Below are positions 1 through 6,951 of a stretch of DNA of 54,264 bases, piece by piece. The notes under the pieces are model-generated. The model was not told the DNA's origin and did not search any database. It was given only the letters and a program-made list of their open reading frames with translations. Both the position numbers and the translations under genes were made by a program. Location: NCBI RefSeq assembly GCF_021245725.1, contig NZ_JAJGSX010000046.1, positions 1-54,264 on the forward strand, read 5' to 3'. The stretch is from Pseudonocardia sp. TRM90224 (GTDB lineage: Bacteria > Actinomycetota > Actinomycetes > Mycobacteriales > Pseudonocardiaceae). Within the stretch, counting starts at the first letter, position 1. Each line of letters begins with the position of its first letter.

Positions 1-252
1 TGTCTTACCTGGTCACGAGGCACTTTCTGCTATCGGGGGTCACCTACCGCTCAGCCCGACATGAAGAGCCCGGGCTAGGGGAACTCCGTAAAGCCTGCCA
101 CCGGCCCGGATCTGGGCGTCGTGGTGATCGATAAGGTAGTACGGCCTCGACGACGTCCGTATGACAGTCGAATGTCAGCCGGTGTCGCTACCTTGCCGAT
201 CGATGAGTCGACGTCGGACGAGGGCCGGCGCCAATGCGAATCTGGGGGAACG

Positions 253-864
253 TTGGTACTGAACCGGGTGATGCGCGGAGCCCTGCTCGGTGCGGTGACC
301 GTGCTGCTGGCCAGCTGCTCTGGCGCGCCGCCGGCGCCCTCGCCGGCTGCTCCGACGGACACTCCCGCCGATACTGCAGCGGCGATCACGCCGGCGCGGC
401 TGCAGTCGCTCTGGTGGAGCTGGGCGTCCTCCGCGCCGCCTGGTCGGAGCCCTGTCGAGGACACAACGGGAGCGGTTTGCGCGGACAATCAGCCGACCGA
501 GGTCTGGCTCGTCGCCGGCACCTTCGGAGGTCGAGCGGAGCGGCGTTGCCAAGTGCCTGCGGGTGTGTCGATCGCGGGTCCAGCGGTCAACGCCGTCACG
601 CCCGACGCGGAAGCGTGCACAAGCTTTCTGGCCGGTGCCCGCGGTGACGTTGTGCTCGACGGTGCGCCCGAAGCAGTGGAGTCGATCGAGCCGACCGAGA
701 TCACCTACGACGCTGTAGACGGCCGGTACCGGGGCTTCGGATGCGGTCTGTGGTTTCGCCTTCCGCCTTTGTCGCCGGGTGAGCACACGTTGGTGATCAG
801 CGGGAGCAGTGGTGAGTTCGCGACCGAGGCGCGCTACGTGCTCACGGTGAGCAGAAGCGCCTAG
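253..864 (+). CDS. putative secreted lipoprotein
   Basis: Function unknown. The N-terminus is a lipoprotein signal: a short basic stretch (NRVMR), the hydrophobic run GALLGAVTVLL and the lipobox L-A-S-C, followed by a Pro/Ala/Thr-rich linker (APPAPSPAAPTDTPADTAA) typical of actinobacterial lipoproteins. The mature part has four further cysteines (CADNQ, RRCQV, EACTS, FGCGL) that could form disulfides outside the cell, and it ends in a beta-rich stretch. The frame is open upstream to position 121, but that part is not signal-like. I prefer TTG 253, which has GGGGGA just upstream (244-249); ATG 271 is the alternative. No operon partner: the next gene is on the other strand. Lipoprotein nature is well supported; the role is not. 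Confidence 0.7.
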   Translation: MVLNRVMRGALLGAVTVLLASCSGAPPAPSPAAPTDTPADTAAAITPARLQSLWWSWASSAPPGRSPVEDTTGAVCADNQPTEVWLVAGTFGGRAERRCQVPAGVSIAGPAVNAVTPDAEACTSFLAGARGDVVLDGAPEAVESIEPTEITYDAVDGRYRGFGCGLWFRLPPLSPGEHTLVISGSSGEFATEARYVLTVSRSA

Positions 865-896
865 CGTTGCCGACTCGGCGCGCTGAAGTGGCGCCC

Positions 897-1100
897 TTAC
901 GTCAGGCAGCCGCACTCGGACCTGATGACGCGAGTGCAGTGGCAGTCCCAGAACTGGCGCACGTAACGGATCCTACCGCCCGGACCGGTGTCACACCTGA
1001 TCCCGGTGCATTCTGTGCCACATTGGCACGCCACTGCCTCGACCCTCGGGACGACCACGGCCAGCAGTCGGTCCGCGACCCTTTCCGCAAGCGATGCCAT
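897..1100 (-). CDS. small cysteine-rich peptide (67 aa)
   Basis: This is a short reverse-strand gene with its own ATG and a good ribosome-binding site (GAGGAGAG about 7 nt upstream). The peptide has an amphipathic N-terminal half (MASLAERVADRLLAVVVPRV) and a C-terminal half with eight cysteines, several as C-x-C pairs (CQC, CHC, CGC), plus two Gly-rich turns. This leader-plus-Cys-core layout resembles small actinobacterial Cys-rich peptides and RiPP precursors, but no maturation enzyme lies next to it, so a structural or metal-binding role is equally possible. The frame is open further upstream, but the strong RBS and the change in composition fix the start at 1100. Confidence 0.6.
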   Translation of the reverse strand: MASLAERVADRLLAVVVPRVEAVACQCGTECTGIRCDTGPGGRIRYVRQFWDCHCTRVIRSECGCLT

Positions 1101-1259
1101 ATTCTCTCTCTCCTCGATAGGGTTGGGCTCAAGATACGTCTGACGTGCTGTCAAATCTCTGTCATCGATCTTTACTGCGGTCGACGAGCCGAGCACGCCG
1201 ACCGCGGAGAAGTCGTCGATGAACGCCGAGCGCGCGCTCCCGAGCAGGCCGGGGAGGGG

Positions 1260-1312
1260 TGAACGAACGGCACTTTCGCCCAAACCTATTGGGCGAAAGT
1301 GCCGTTCGTTCA
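1260..1312. terminator. perfect 24-bp inverted repeat, probable terminator
   Basis: Two perfect 24-bp arms (1260-1283 and 1289-1312) are separated by a 5-nt loop. The hairpin lies about 55 nt downstream of the epoxide hydrolase stop codon and upstream of the cysteine-rich peptide gene on the same strand. No T-tract follows, as is common for actinobacterial terminators. It may equally be a copy of a dispersed palindromic repeat. Confidence 0.6.
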
Positions 1313-1366
1313 GTCGTGTTGTCCGCGCGAGCACGGCGAGCCCCAACCACTCCCGCCGCCCCGCCT

Positions 1367-2464
1367 TCATCGGCTGCGAAGCGATGTCGTCCGGTCGAGG
1401 AAGAACTCCCGGATGTCCTCGGCGAGCAGGTCCGGCACCTCCATCGCGGCGAAGTGGCCGCCGCGCTCGAACTCCGACCAGTGCCTGATGTCGTACTGCC
1501 GCTCGGCCAGCGGGCGCACCGATTGCGTAATGTCGTGGGCGAACACCGCCACTCCGACCGGCACCGGGCACGGCTCGGTCCGTCGCGGGGTCTCACGATG
1601 CAGCCGTGCCGACGAGGCCGCGGTGGAGGTCAGCCAGTACAACGAGATGCCCGTGAGCATCTGGTCGTCGCTGATCGTGGAACGCGGATCCGTCCACTGT
1701 GCGAAGCGCTCGGCGATCCAAGCCAGCTGGCCCACCGGCGAGTCGGTCAGCGCGTAGCCGATGGTCTGCGGGGTCGTGGCCTGCAGGGCCTGGTACGGCG
1801 GACGATTCGCCATCAGCTGCCTGACCTTGGACAGCCGGGCCTCATCAGTTTCGGACAGCTCGATGTCGGCGTCCGCGACCGGTCGGGTGGGCAAGTAGTT
1901 GACGTGCACCCCGACAACCTGCTCGGGTGCCACCGCGCCGAGCGCAAGTGAGATGCCCGAGCCGAAATCACCACCCTGCGCGCCGTAGCGCTCGTACCCG
2001 AGACGGCGCATCAGCTCGGCCCACGCCCGTGCAACCCGGACCATGTCCCAGCCGCGCTCGTGGGTCGGCCCGGAGAAGCCGTACCCGGGGATCGACGGGA
2101 TCACCAGGTGGAAGTCGCGCGACAGCGGCTCGACGACGTCGAGGAACTCCAGGAACGAACCGGGCCAGCCGTGGGTGAGGACCAGCGCGAGCGCGTCCGG
2201 TTTCGTCGACCGCACGTGGACGAAGTGGACGTTCTGGCCGTCGATCTCGGTGGTGAAGTGCGGGAGCTCGTTGAGTTCCGCCTCGTGCGCGCGCCAGTCG
2301 TAGCTCGTGCGCCAGTGCTCGACCAGCTCTTTGAGCCGGGCCATCGGGAAGCCGTAGTCCCACCCGGCGTCGTCCACCTCGTTGGGCCAGCGGGTGCGGG
2401 AGAGGCGGTCGGTCAGGTCGTCGAGGTCGGCCTGCGGGATCTCGATGCGGAACGGGGTGATCAT
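1367..2464 (-). CDS. epoxide hydrolase (EHN-type alpha/beta hydrolase)
   Basis: An alpha/beta hydrolase expected to open epoxides to diols. From ATG 2464 (365 aa) it begins with the epoxide-hydrolase N-terminal domain (ITPFRIEIPQADLDDLTDRL, then W26 and W35DYG). It then has the oxyanion motif HGWPGS (98-103), the nucleophile elbow GGDFGS with Asp166 (GGDWG in most relatives) and the C-terminal catalytic His337 in GGHFAAMEVP. Length fits the family. The frame is open 14 codons further upstream, but homologues begin near M-I-T-P-F. It is divergent from a MarR gene across a spacer with an inverted repeat, so control by that regulator is likely. The physiological epoxide is unknown. Confidence 0.88.
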   Translation of the reverse strand: MITPFRIEIPQADLDDLTDRLSRTRWPNEVDDAGWDYGFPMARLKELVEHWRTSYDWRAHEAELNELPHFTTEIDGQNVHFVHVRSTKPDALALVLTHGWPGSFLEFLDVVEPLSRDFHLVIPSIPGYGFSGPTHERGWDMVRVARAWAELMRRLGYERYGAQGGDFGSGISLALGAVAPEQVVGVHVNYLPTRPVADADIELSETDEARLSKVRQLMANRPPYQALQATTPQTIGYALTDSPVGQLAWIAERFAQWTDPRSTISDDQMLTGISLYWLTSTAASSARLHRETPRRTEPCPVPVGVAVFAHDITQSVRPLAERQYDIRHWSEFERGGHFAAMEVPDLLAEDIREFFLDRTTSLRSR

Positions 2465-2509
2465 GATCCAGGCTCCAATGCTCGCCGGTCCAAACGTTCG
2501 GGGCATAAA

Positions 2510-2553
2510 CGTTTGTCGGGCGAACGGTACTACGATCGTTCGCCGCCCAAACG
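2510..2553. promoter_or_regulatory. candidate MarR operator between divergent genes
   Basis: An imperfect inverted repeat with 17-bp arms (2510-2526 and 2537-2553, three central mismatches) and a 10-bp gap. Arms carry CGTTTG at the outside and GGCGAACG at the inside. It lies in the 107-bp spacer between the divergent epoxide hydrolase and MarR genes, the usual place for an autoregulatory MarR site. A further AAACGTT-like half site is at 2492-2498. Confidence 0.55.
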
Positions 2554-2571
2554 ATTCGTTAGGCTCGTCAC

Positions 2572-3063
2572 ATGGCGAACCCGTCCGAGACGACTCCGGC
2601 CAGGTGGGCGGACCTGCCCAGCTGGCTGCTCACTCAGACCGCCGGCCATGCGCACCGTCTGGTGGCCGACGGGTTCTCCGCCGTCGGGGGCCGCGGCTAT
2701 CACTACCGACTGCTGGCGACGCTGGAGGAGCACGGCGCCGCCAGCCAGGCCACGTTGGGCCGCCGCAGCGGCATCCACCTCAGCGACATGGTCGCGACGA
2801 TCAACGAGCTGGCCGAGCGCCAACTGGTCGAGCGTGCATCGGACCCGTCGGATCGGCGGCGCAACATCATCTCGCTGACCGCGGCGGGCAAGCGGCAGCT
2901 GCGACTGTTGGAGGAGCAGCTGGCGCAATCCCAGGACAACTTGCTCGCCCCGCTCTCGCCCGAGGAGCGACAGCGGCTGACCGAACTGCTTTCCAGGCTG
3001 CTGCACCACCACGACCGGCAAACCGGCATCCTCGACGAGCCTTGGGGATCGACATCGCGCTGA
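2572..3063 (+). CDS. MarR-family transcriptional regulator
   Basis: A 163-residue winged-helix regulator. The order is the MarR dimerisation helix (WLLTQTAGHAHRLVADGF), the helix-turn-helix region around residues 55-85 (ASQATLGRRSGIHLSDMVATINELAERQLVER) and the wing (ASDPSDRRRNIISLTAAGKR), where DRR is the family hallmark. C-terminal helices complete the dimer interface. It is divergent from the epoxide hydrolase and convergent with the LLM oxidoreductase (16-nt gap). It most likely represses the hydrolase and itself through the inverted repeat at 2510-2553; the ligand is unknown. Confidence 0.9.
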   Translation: MANPSETTPARWADLPSWLLTQTAGHAHRLVADGFSAVGGRGYHYRLLATLEEHGAASQATLGRRSGIHLSDMVATINELAERQLVERASDPSDRRRNIISLTAAGKRQLRLLEEQLAQSQDNLLAPLSPEERQRLTELLSRLLHHHDRQTGILDEPWGSTSR

Positions 3064-3079
3064 ACGCGCCGGCGCCTTG

Positions 3080-4069
3080 TCAGAGACGGTCGACGAGAGA
3101 GGCGATCAGCTCGTACGAGCAGCGGCGATCCGCGTGCTCATACACCGGCGTCGTCACCATCAACTCCTCGGCGCCTGTCGCCTCGAGCAGTTCACTCAGT
3201 CCCGCCGCCACCGTTTCCGGGCCGCCGACCACAACGCTGCGGGACCGGACGGCGATCTCCAGACGATCGTCGTCGGTGTATGGATACGCGGCAGCGTCTT
3301 CCGGACTCGGCAACCGAATGCGATTGCCGCGAAGGCGGCTGAGCACCTTCAGCCGGGTGGAGCCTGCCAACCATTCGGCGTGGCTGTCGCTGTCTGCGGC
3401 GATGACGGACGCGCTCACCAGCAGCGTCGGCGCTCGGACATCGTCTGAAGGGCGGAAGTGCTCTCGGTAGACGCGAGCCGCTTCGGCAGCGGTACTCGGG
3501 TTCAGGTGATGCGCGAAGGCATATCGCATGCCGAGTTCGGCAGCGAGTTCGGCACTGGTGGCGGACGAACCGAGCAGCCATACCTGAGGGATATTGCCGC
3601 CGAGCACCGGAATCGCCTTCACCGGTGCTTCGTCGATCGGGTTCAGCCACATCGACAGCTCGGCGAGCTGCTGTCGGAACGATTTCGAGTTCCGTTGCGC
3701 TGCGGGACGAACGTTCTCCACCGCTGCCTGCGACCCGCCAGGCGCACGGCCGAGTCCCAGATCGATCCTTCCCGGGTGCAGCGCCGTCAGGGTCCCGAAT
3801 TGCTCGGCCACCACGATCGGCGCGTGGTTGGGCAGCTGCACCCCGCCCGAACCGACGCGAAGGCGGCGAGTGGCGTTGGCGAGGTGGCCGACGAGCACAG
3901 CGGGCGACGTGCTGGCGACCCCACGCATGCTGTGGTGCTCAGGCACCCAGTAGCGGTAGTAGCCCAGCTCGTCGGCCAGGACCGCCAGGTCGACCGTGTT
4001 TTGCAGGGCTTGACGCGGAGTAGATCCCTCAACGATCGGCGAGGTGTCCAGCACGGAAAGACGGATCAC
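3080..4069 (-). CDS. LLM-class (luciferase-like) flavin-dependent oxidoreductase
   Basis: A TIM-barrel monooxygenase of the bacterial luciferase superfamily, using FMNH2 or F420H2; substrate unknown. Family features are LSVLDTSPI at the start, the YYRYWVPEHHS segment, GSGGVQLPNHAPIVVAEQFGTL, HPGRIDLGLGRAPG, and a C-terminal G-G-P-E-T-V stretch before a short tail. This pattern is typical of the MsnO8-like branch. The frame opens at 4156, but that stretch (Cys/Arg-rich) does not look native. GTG 4069 gives the usual N-terminus, though without a strong RBS. It stands alone, convergent with the MarR gene. Confidence 0.82.
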   Translation of the reverse strand: MIRLSVLDTSPIVEGSTPRQALQNTVDLAVLADELGYYRYWVPEHHSMRGVASTSPAVLVGHLANATRRLRVGSGGVQLPNHAPIVVAEQFGTLTALHPGRIDLGLGRAPGGSQAAVENVRPAAQRNSKSFRQQLAELSMWLNPIDEAPVKAIPVLGGNIPQVWLLGSSATSAELAAELGMRYAFAHHLNPSTAAEAARVYREHFRPSDDVRAPTLLVSASVIAADSDSHAEWLAGSTRLKVLSRLRGNRIRLPSPEDAAAYPYTDDDRLEIAVRSRSVVVGGPETVAAGLSELLEATGAEELMVTTPVYEHADRRCSYELIASLVDRL

Positions 4070-4405
4070 CGGCAGAATCGTTCCACAGCGCTCGGCGGGA
4101 GGTAATCGTGAGGGGACGGGAGCTGCAAGCTGCCTGGCTCGGCAATCGCATTTCACCTTAACTCGCGCCAGCAGTCGTCATGGTTGGCGAACGGTCGAGC
4201 GGATCAGTGCCGTGATCTTCGCCGACCGGGCACCAGCTCCGCCGAGCATGCCGCTCCCGATGAATCCGATCGTCCTGTGCATAACGCCAACACCTTGCTC
4301 GGGCCTCAGTGGCGCGGGTGGACGTCCTGTTGGCCCTCCTGCTGTCGACCTACCTGGACGGCACTGTCAGCTCGGCCGATTCGACGGTGTCGCGGTGGTC
4401 GATGC

Positions 4406-4421
4406 CGTGACGGCCGTCACG
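4406..4421. promoter_or_regulatory. perfect 16-bp palindrome upstream of membrane protein
   Basis: CGTGACGGCCGTCACG is its own reverse complement. It lies about 18 bp upstream of the first tetO-like site, in the roughly 430-bp spacer (4070-4496) that otherwise holds no gene. It could be a second regulator's operator. Confidence 0.4.
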
Positions 4422-4436
4422 CAACGACGAGCGCGT

Positions 4437-4473
4437 CTCTATCACTGATAGGCTCCTCTCTATCAGTGATAGA
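4437..4473. promoter_or_regulatory. two tandem tetO-like operators
   Basis: Two 13-bp palindromes, CTATCACTGATAG (4439-4451) and CTATCAGTGATAG (4460-4472), share the CTATCAnTGATAG core of the classical Tn10 tet operators. Their centres are 21 bp apart, two helical turns, so two dimers would sit on the same face. They lie directly upstream of the 4497 gene. No tetR homologue is next to it in this window. Confidence 0.7.
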
Positions 4474-4496
4474 TGGGTATGGAGAAGGGTAGGGCA

Positions 4497-5225
4497 GTGT
4501 CGGAGATTGCTGCAGCGAGCCGGCGTCGGTCGGCGGACGAGCAACAAGTGCGTCAGGTTCGAATGTTCGCTGCCGGAGTTCTCGCGATCGTCGGCAGCGT
4601 GCTGGTCGTCGGTGCGGGTCTACTGCAATGGCGCCAGGACATCCCCCGTGGGAACCCGCTGGAGGTCCTCGCCTACGTGCACGACCGCCCCTGGTTCGCC
4701 GCTGCCTATATGGCGATCATCGGCATGGTGTGCTGGGCGGTCGCCTTGTCCACCGCGGGTCGCGCACTCGACGATCGGCTCGGTCGGGCGGTCGCTCGGA
4801 TGGTGGATCCGGTCATGATTGTCGGTGTCGCAGCATTCGTCGTCGACTACGCCCACGACGGTGTGACCACGGCGGTACTGGCGCGACAGGCGGTCGGTGG
4901 TGGTCTCGACCCCGCCGAAGCCGAGGCCGCGTACCGGGTCGTCGAGGGGCTGGTCGGCGGTACGACGATGCTCGCGCACGTCCTTGTCGGTTTCGGGCTC
5001 ACCGGCTACGCCGTGGCGATCCTGCTCGGTCGCCAGTTCCCGGCAGTGCTGGCCTGGGTCGGTGTGGTCTCCGCCTTCGGCTGGTTCGCCAGCGGATCGG
5101 CATTGTTCCTGCAGGTGTCGGGTGCGTCTTTCGAGCTCCTGCTGCCGTTCAACGGTGTTGCGACGATCTGGGTGGCGATCGTCGGATTCGCTCTGCTCCT
5201 GCGGGCTCGTTCGAGCCGAGGATGA
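4497..5225 (+). CDS. polytopic membrane protein under tetO-like control
   Basis: About 242 residues with a basic, soluble N-terminus (SEIAAASRRRSADEQQVRQVR) and roughly six hydrophobic segments (MFAAGVLAIVGSVLVVGAGLL; WFAAAYMAIIGMVCWAVAL; VMIVGVAAFVVDYA; MLAHVLVGFGLTGYAVAILL; VLAWVGVVSAFGWFASG; GVATIWVAIVGFALLL). It may belong to the DUF4386-like integral membrane proteins, but I cannot name a function. GTG 4497 is chosen because GAGAAGGG lies 7-14 nt upstream; the ATG at 4473 would overlap the second operator. The paired operators imply tight repression by a TetR-family protein encoded elsewhere. Confidence 0.7.
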   Translation: MSEIAAASRRRSADEQQVRQVRMFAAGVLAIVGSVLVVGAGLLQWRQDIPRGNPLEVLAYVHDRPWFAAAYMAIIGMVCWAVALSTAGRALDDRLGRAVARMVDPVMIVGVAAFVVDYAHDGVTTAVLARQAVGGGLDPAEAEAAYRVVEGLVGGTTMLAHVLVGFGLTGYAVAILLGRQFPAVLAWVGVVSAFGWFASGSALFLQVSGASFELLLPFNGVATIWVAIVGFALLLRARSSRG

Positions 5226-5400
5226 CCGCGGACTCTCAGCCTTCGCATGGATAGGTTTCGGGCGTCCATTTGTAGTAGGAGGATTTCCCTTCGGGTGACG
5301 CCGAAGGTGGACGGAACCGAGGGGCGATGTGCTGCGCCGATGCGCGTGCCCGGTCCAACGGCGAACCCGTCGTCGGGCCGTGGAAGCACTGCACCAGTCA

Positions 5401-6660
5401 TCAGTGAGTTCGTTGTAGGTGCAGTCGGATGACCCGGTAGCCGATGCCGAGCGCGAACATGCCGGTCCCGGCGACGACCGCCTGCCACGGCAGCGTGGCG
5501 ACGAGCAGGAGGCAGCCGGCGGCGCCGAGGACCTGGAGCCAGCGGGGGAAGCGGCGGTGCTCGGTGGGTTGGGTGAAGGCGGCGAGGTTCGCGACGAGGT
5601 AGTAGAGCAGCACGCCGAACGACGAGAAGCCGATCGCCGAGCGCAGGTCGACGGTGAGCACGAGCAGGGAGACGACGACGGCGAGCGCGATCTCGGCACG
5701 GTGCGGGACCTGGTGACGTGGGTGCACGGCCGCCAGCCACCGCGGCAGGTCGGCTTCGCGGGCCATGGCCAGGGTGGTGCGTCCGATGCCGGCGATGAGC
5801 GCAAGCAGTGCCCCGAGCGCGGCCATGGCGCCGCCCGCCGCGACGAGCGGAACGGCCCACCCCCAGCTCCCACCGGCCACGGCGTCCGCGAGTGGTGCGG
5901 CCGAGGTCGCGAGTCGCGCCGGGCCGAGGGTGAGCAGCGCGGTCACACCGACGACCGCGTAGACGGCGACCGCGATGCCGAGCGAGAGCACGATCGCGCG
6001 CGGGATCGTTCGTTGCGGGTCGCGTACCTCCTCGCCCATCGTGGCGATGCGGGCGTAGCCGGCGAAGGCGAAGAACAGCAGGCCCGCCGACTGGAGCAGC
6101 CCGTAGACGCCTTGCTCGCCGAGCCAGGGGCCGGACAGGAAGGCAGGGTCGGGGCGTCCGCCGACGAGGCACGCGGTGACGACGACGGCGAGCGCGATGA
6201 GGACGGCCGAGACGATGACCCGGGTGAGCCCGGCGGTCCGGGTCACCCCGCGGTAGTTCACCGCGGCGAGCGCGAGGACCGCGGCGACCGCGACCGGACG
6301 CTGCCACGCCGACGGTACGGCGTAAGCGGCGAACGTGAGGGCCATGGCCGCGCAGCTCGCGGTCTTGCCGATCACGAATCCCCAGCCCGCGAGGAACCCC
6401 CACCAGTCACCGAGCCGCTCACGCCCGTAGACGTAGGTCCCGCCCGACTTCGGGTACTGCGCAGCCAGTTGGGCCGAGGCGGTGGCGTTGCAGTAGGCGA
6501 CGACCGCGGCGATCGCCAGCCCGACGAGCATCCCGGCGCCGGCGGCCGCCGCGGCCGGGGCGAACGCCGAGAAGATCCCGGCGCCGATCATCGAGCCCAG
6601 CCCGATCACCACCGCATCGACGATGCCCAGTCGACGCGCCAATGCCGGTTGGTCGGTCAT
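5401..6660 (-). CDS. APC-superfamily amino acid/amine permease
   Basis: A 12-TM amino acid-polyamine-organocation transporter of 419 residues from ATG 6660. The first helix has the family motif GLGSMIGAGIFSAF, the substrate-binding break in TM1. The sequence continues with YPKSGGTYVYGRERLG, a LLFFAFAGYARIATMGEEVRDPQRTIPRAI segment (TM6/7 loop typical of APC) and GIGRTTLAMAREADLPRWLAAVHPRHQVP. The substrate cannot be deduced. It follows the small exported peptide and the SARP-like regulator on the same strand, so it may belong to their transcript. The frame opens at 6702, but homologues start near MTDQPALARRLG. Confidence 0.88.
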   Translation of the reverse strand: MTDQPALARRLGIVDAVVIGLGSMIGAGIFSAFAPAAAAAGAGMLVGLAIAAVVAYCNATASAQLAAQYPKSGGTYVYGRERLGDWWGFLAGWGFVIGKTASCAAMALTFAAYAVPSAWQRPVAVAAVLALAAVNYRGVTRTAGLTRVIVSAVLIALAVVVTACLVGGRPDPAFLSGPWLGEQGVYGLLQSAGLLFFAFAGYARIATMGEEVRDPQRTIPRAIVLSLGIAVAVYAVVGVTALLTLGPARLATSAAPLADAVAGGSWGWAVPLVAAGGAMAALGALLALIAGIGRTTLAMAREADLPRWLAAVHPRHQVPHRAEIALAVVVSLLVLTVDLRSAIGFSSFGVLLYYLVANLAAFTQPTEHRRFPRWLQVLGAAGCLLLVATLPWQAVVAGTGMFALGIGYRVIRLHLQRTH

Positions 6661-6715
6661 GCGCGCTCTTCGGCCGGACAGCGGAGCACGATGCCTCCAC
6701 ATCGGTGCGCCCTGG

Positions 6716-6943
6716 CTACTTCCCGGGCGGGTCGACCGTGTTCCCGTGGATGCAGCAGTCGCTGCCGGGGTCGGAGGCGACCGTTGTCAGAGCGTCGCCG
6801 GCCGAGGCCGGCAGCGCGGCGATCGGAGCGAGCAGCAGGGCCACCGCGGCGCCGATCAGCGCCAGGCGTTCTGCTGCAGCGGGCCGGGGTGCACCGGGCG
6901 TGAGTGCATCGGGCTGGGGTCGCGCACGTTCCCATGCGGTCAT
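6716..6943 (-). CDS. small exported peptide downstream of SARP regulator
   Basis: A 75-residue product from ATG 6943, nine bases after the regulator's stop codon. A positively charged N-terminus (TAWERARPQPDALTPGAPRPAAAERL) leads into one hydrophobic segment (ALIGAAVALLLAPIAALPASAGDA) that looks like a cleavable signal peptide with an A-x-A site. This leaves a short mature tail of about 25 residues containing Cys-Cys and ending NTVDPPGK. The tail could be a secreted signal, or the whole protein a single-pass membrane peptide. I do not recognise a family. Position suggests co-expression with the regulator upstream and the permease downstream. Confidence 0.5.
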   Translation of the reverse strand: MTAWERARPQPDALTPGAPRPAAAERLALIGAAVALLLAPIAALPASAGDALTTVASDPGSDCCIHGNTVDPPGK

Positions 6944-6951
6944 GCTCGTGA

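Noticed and set aside
4184..4492. Plus-strand open frame of 102 codons upstream of the membrane protein
   Set aside because: It runs through the operator region, lacks domain character and has no good RBS.
5226..5400. Possible gene or strong terminator between the membrane protein and the APC permease
   Set aside because: Only a 6-bp stem hairpin (5289-5306) is present, without T-tract; short frames have no coding character.
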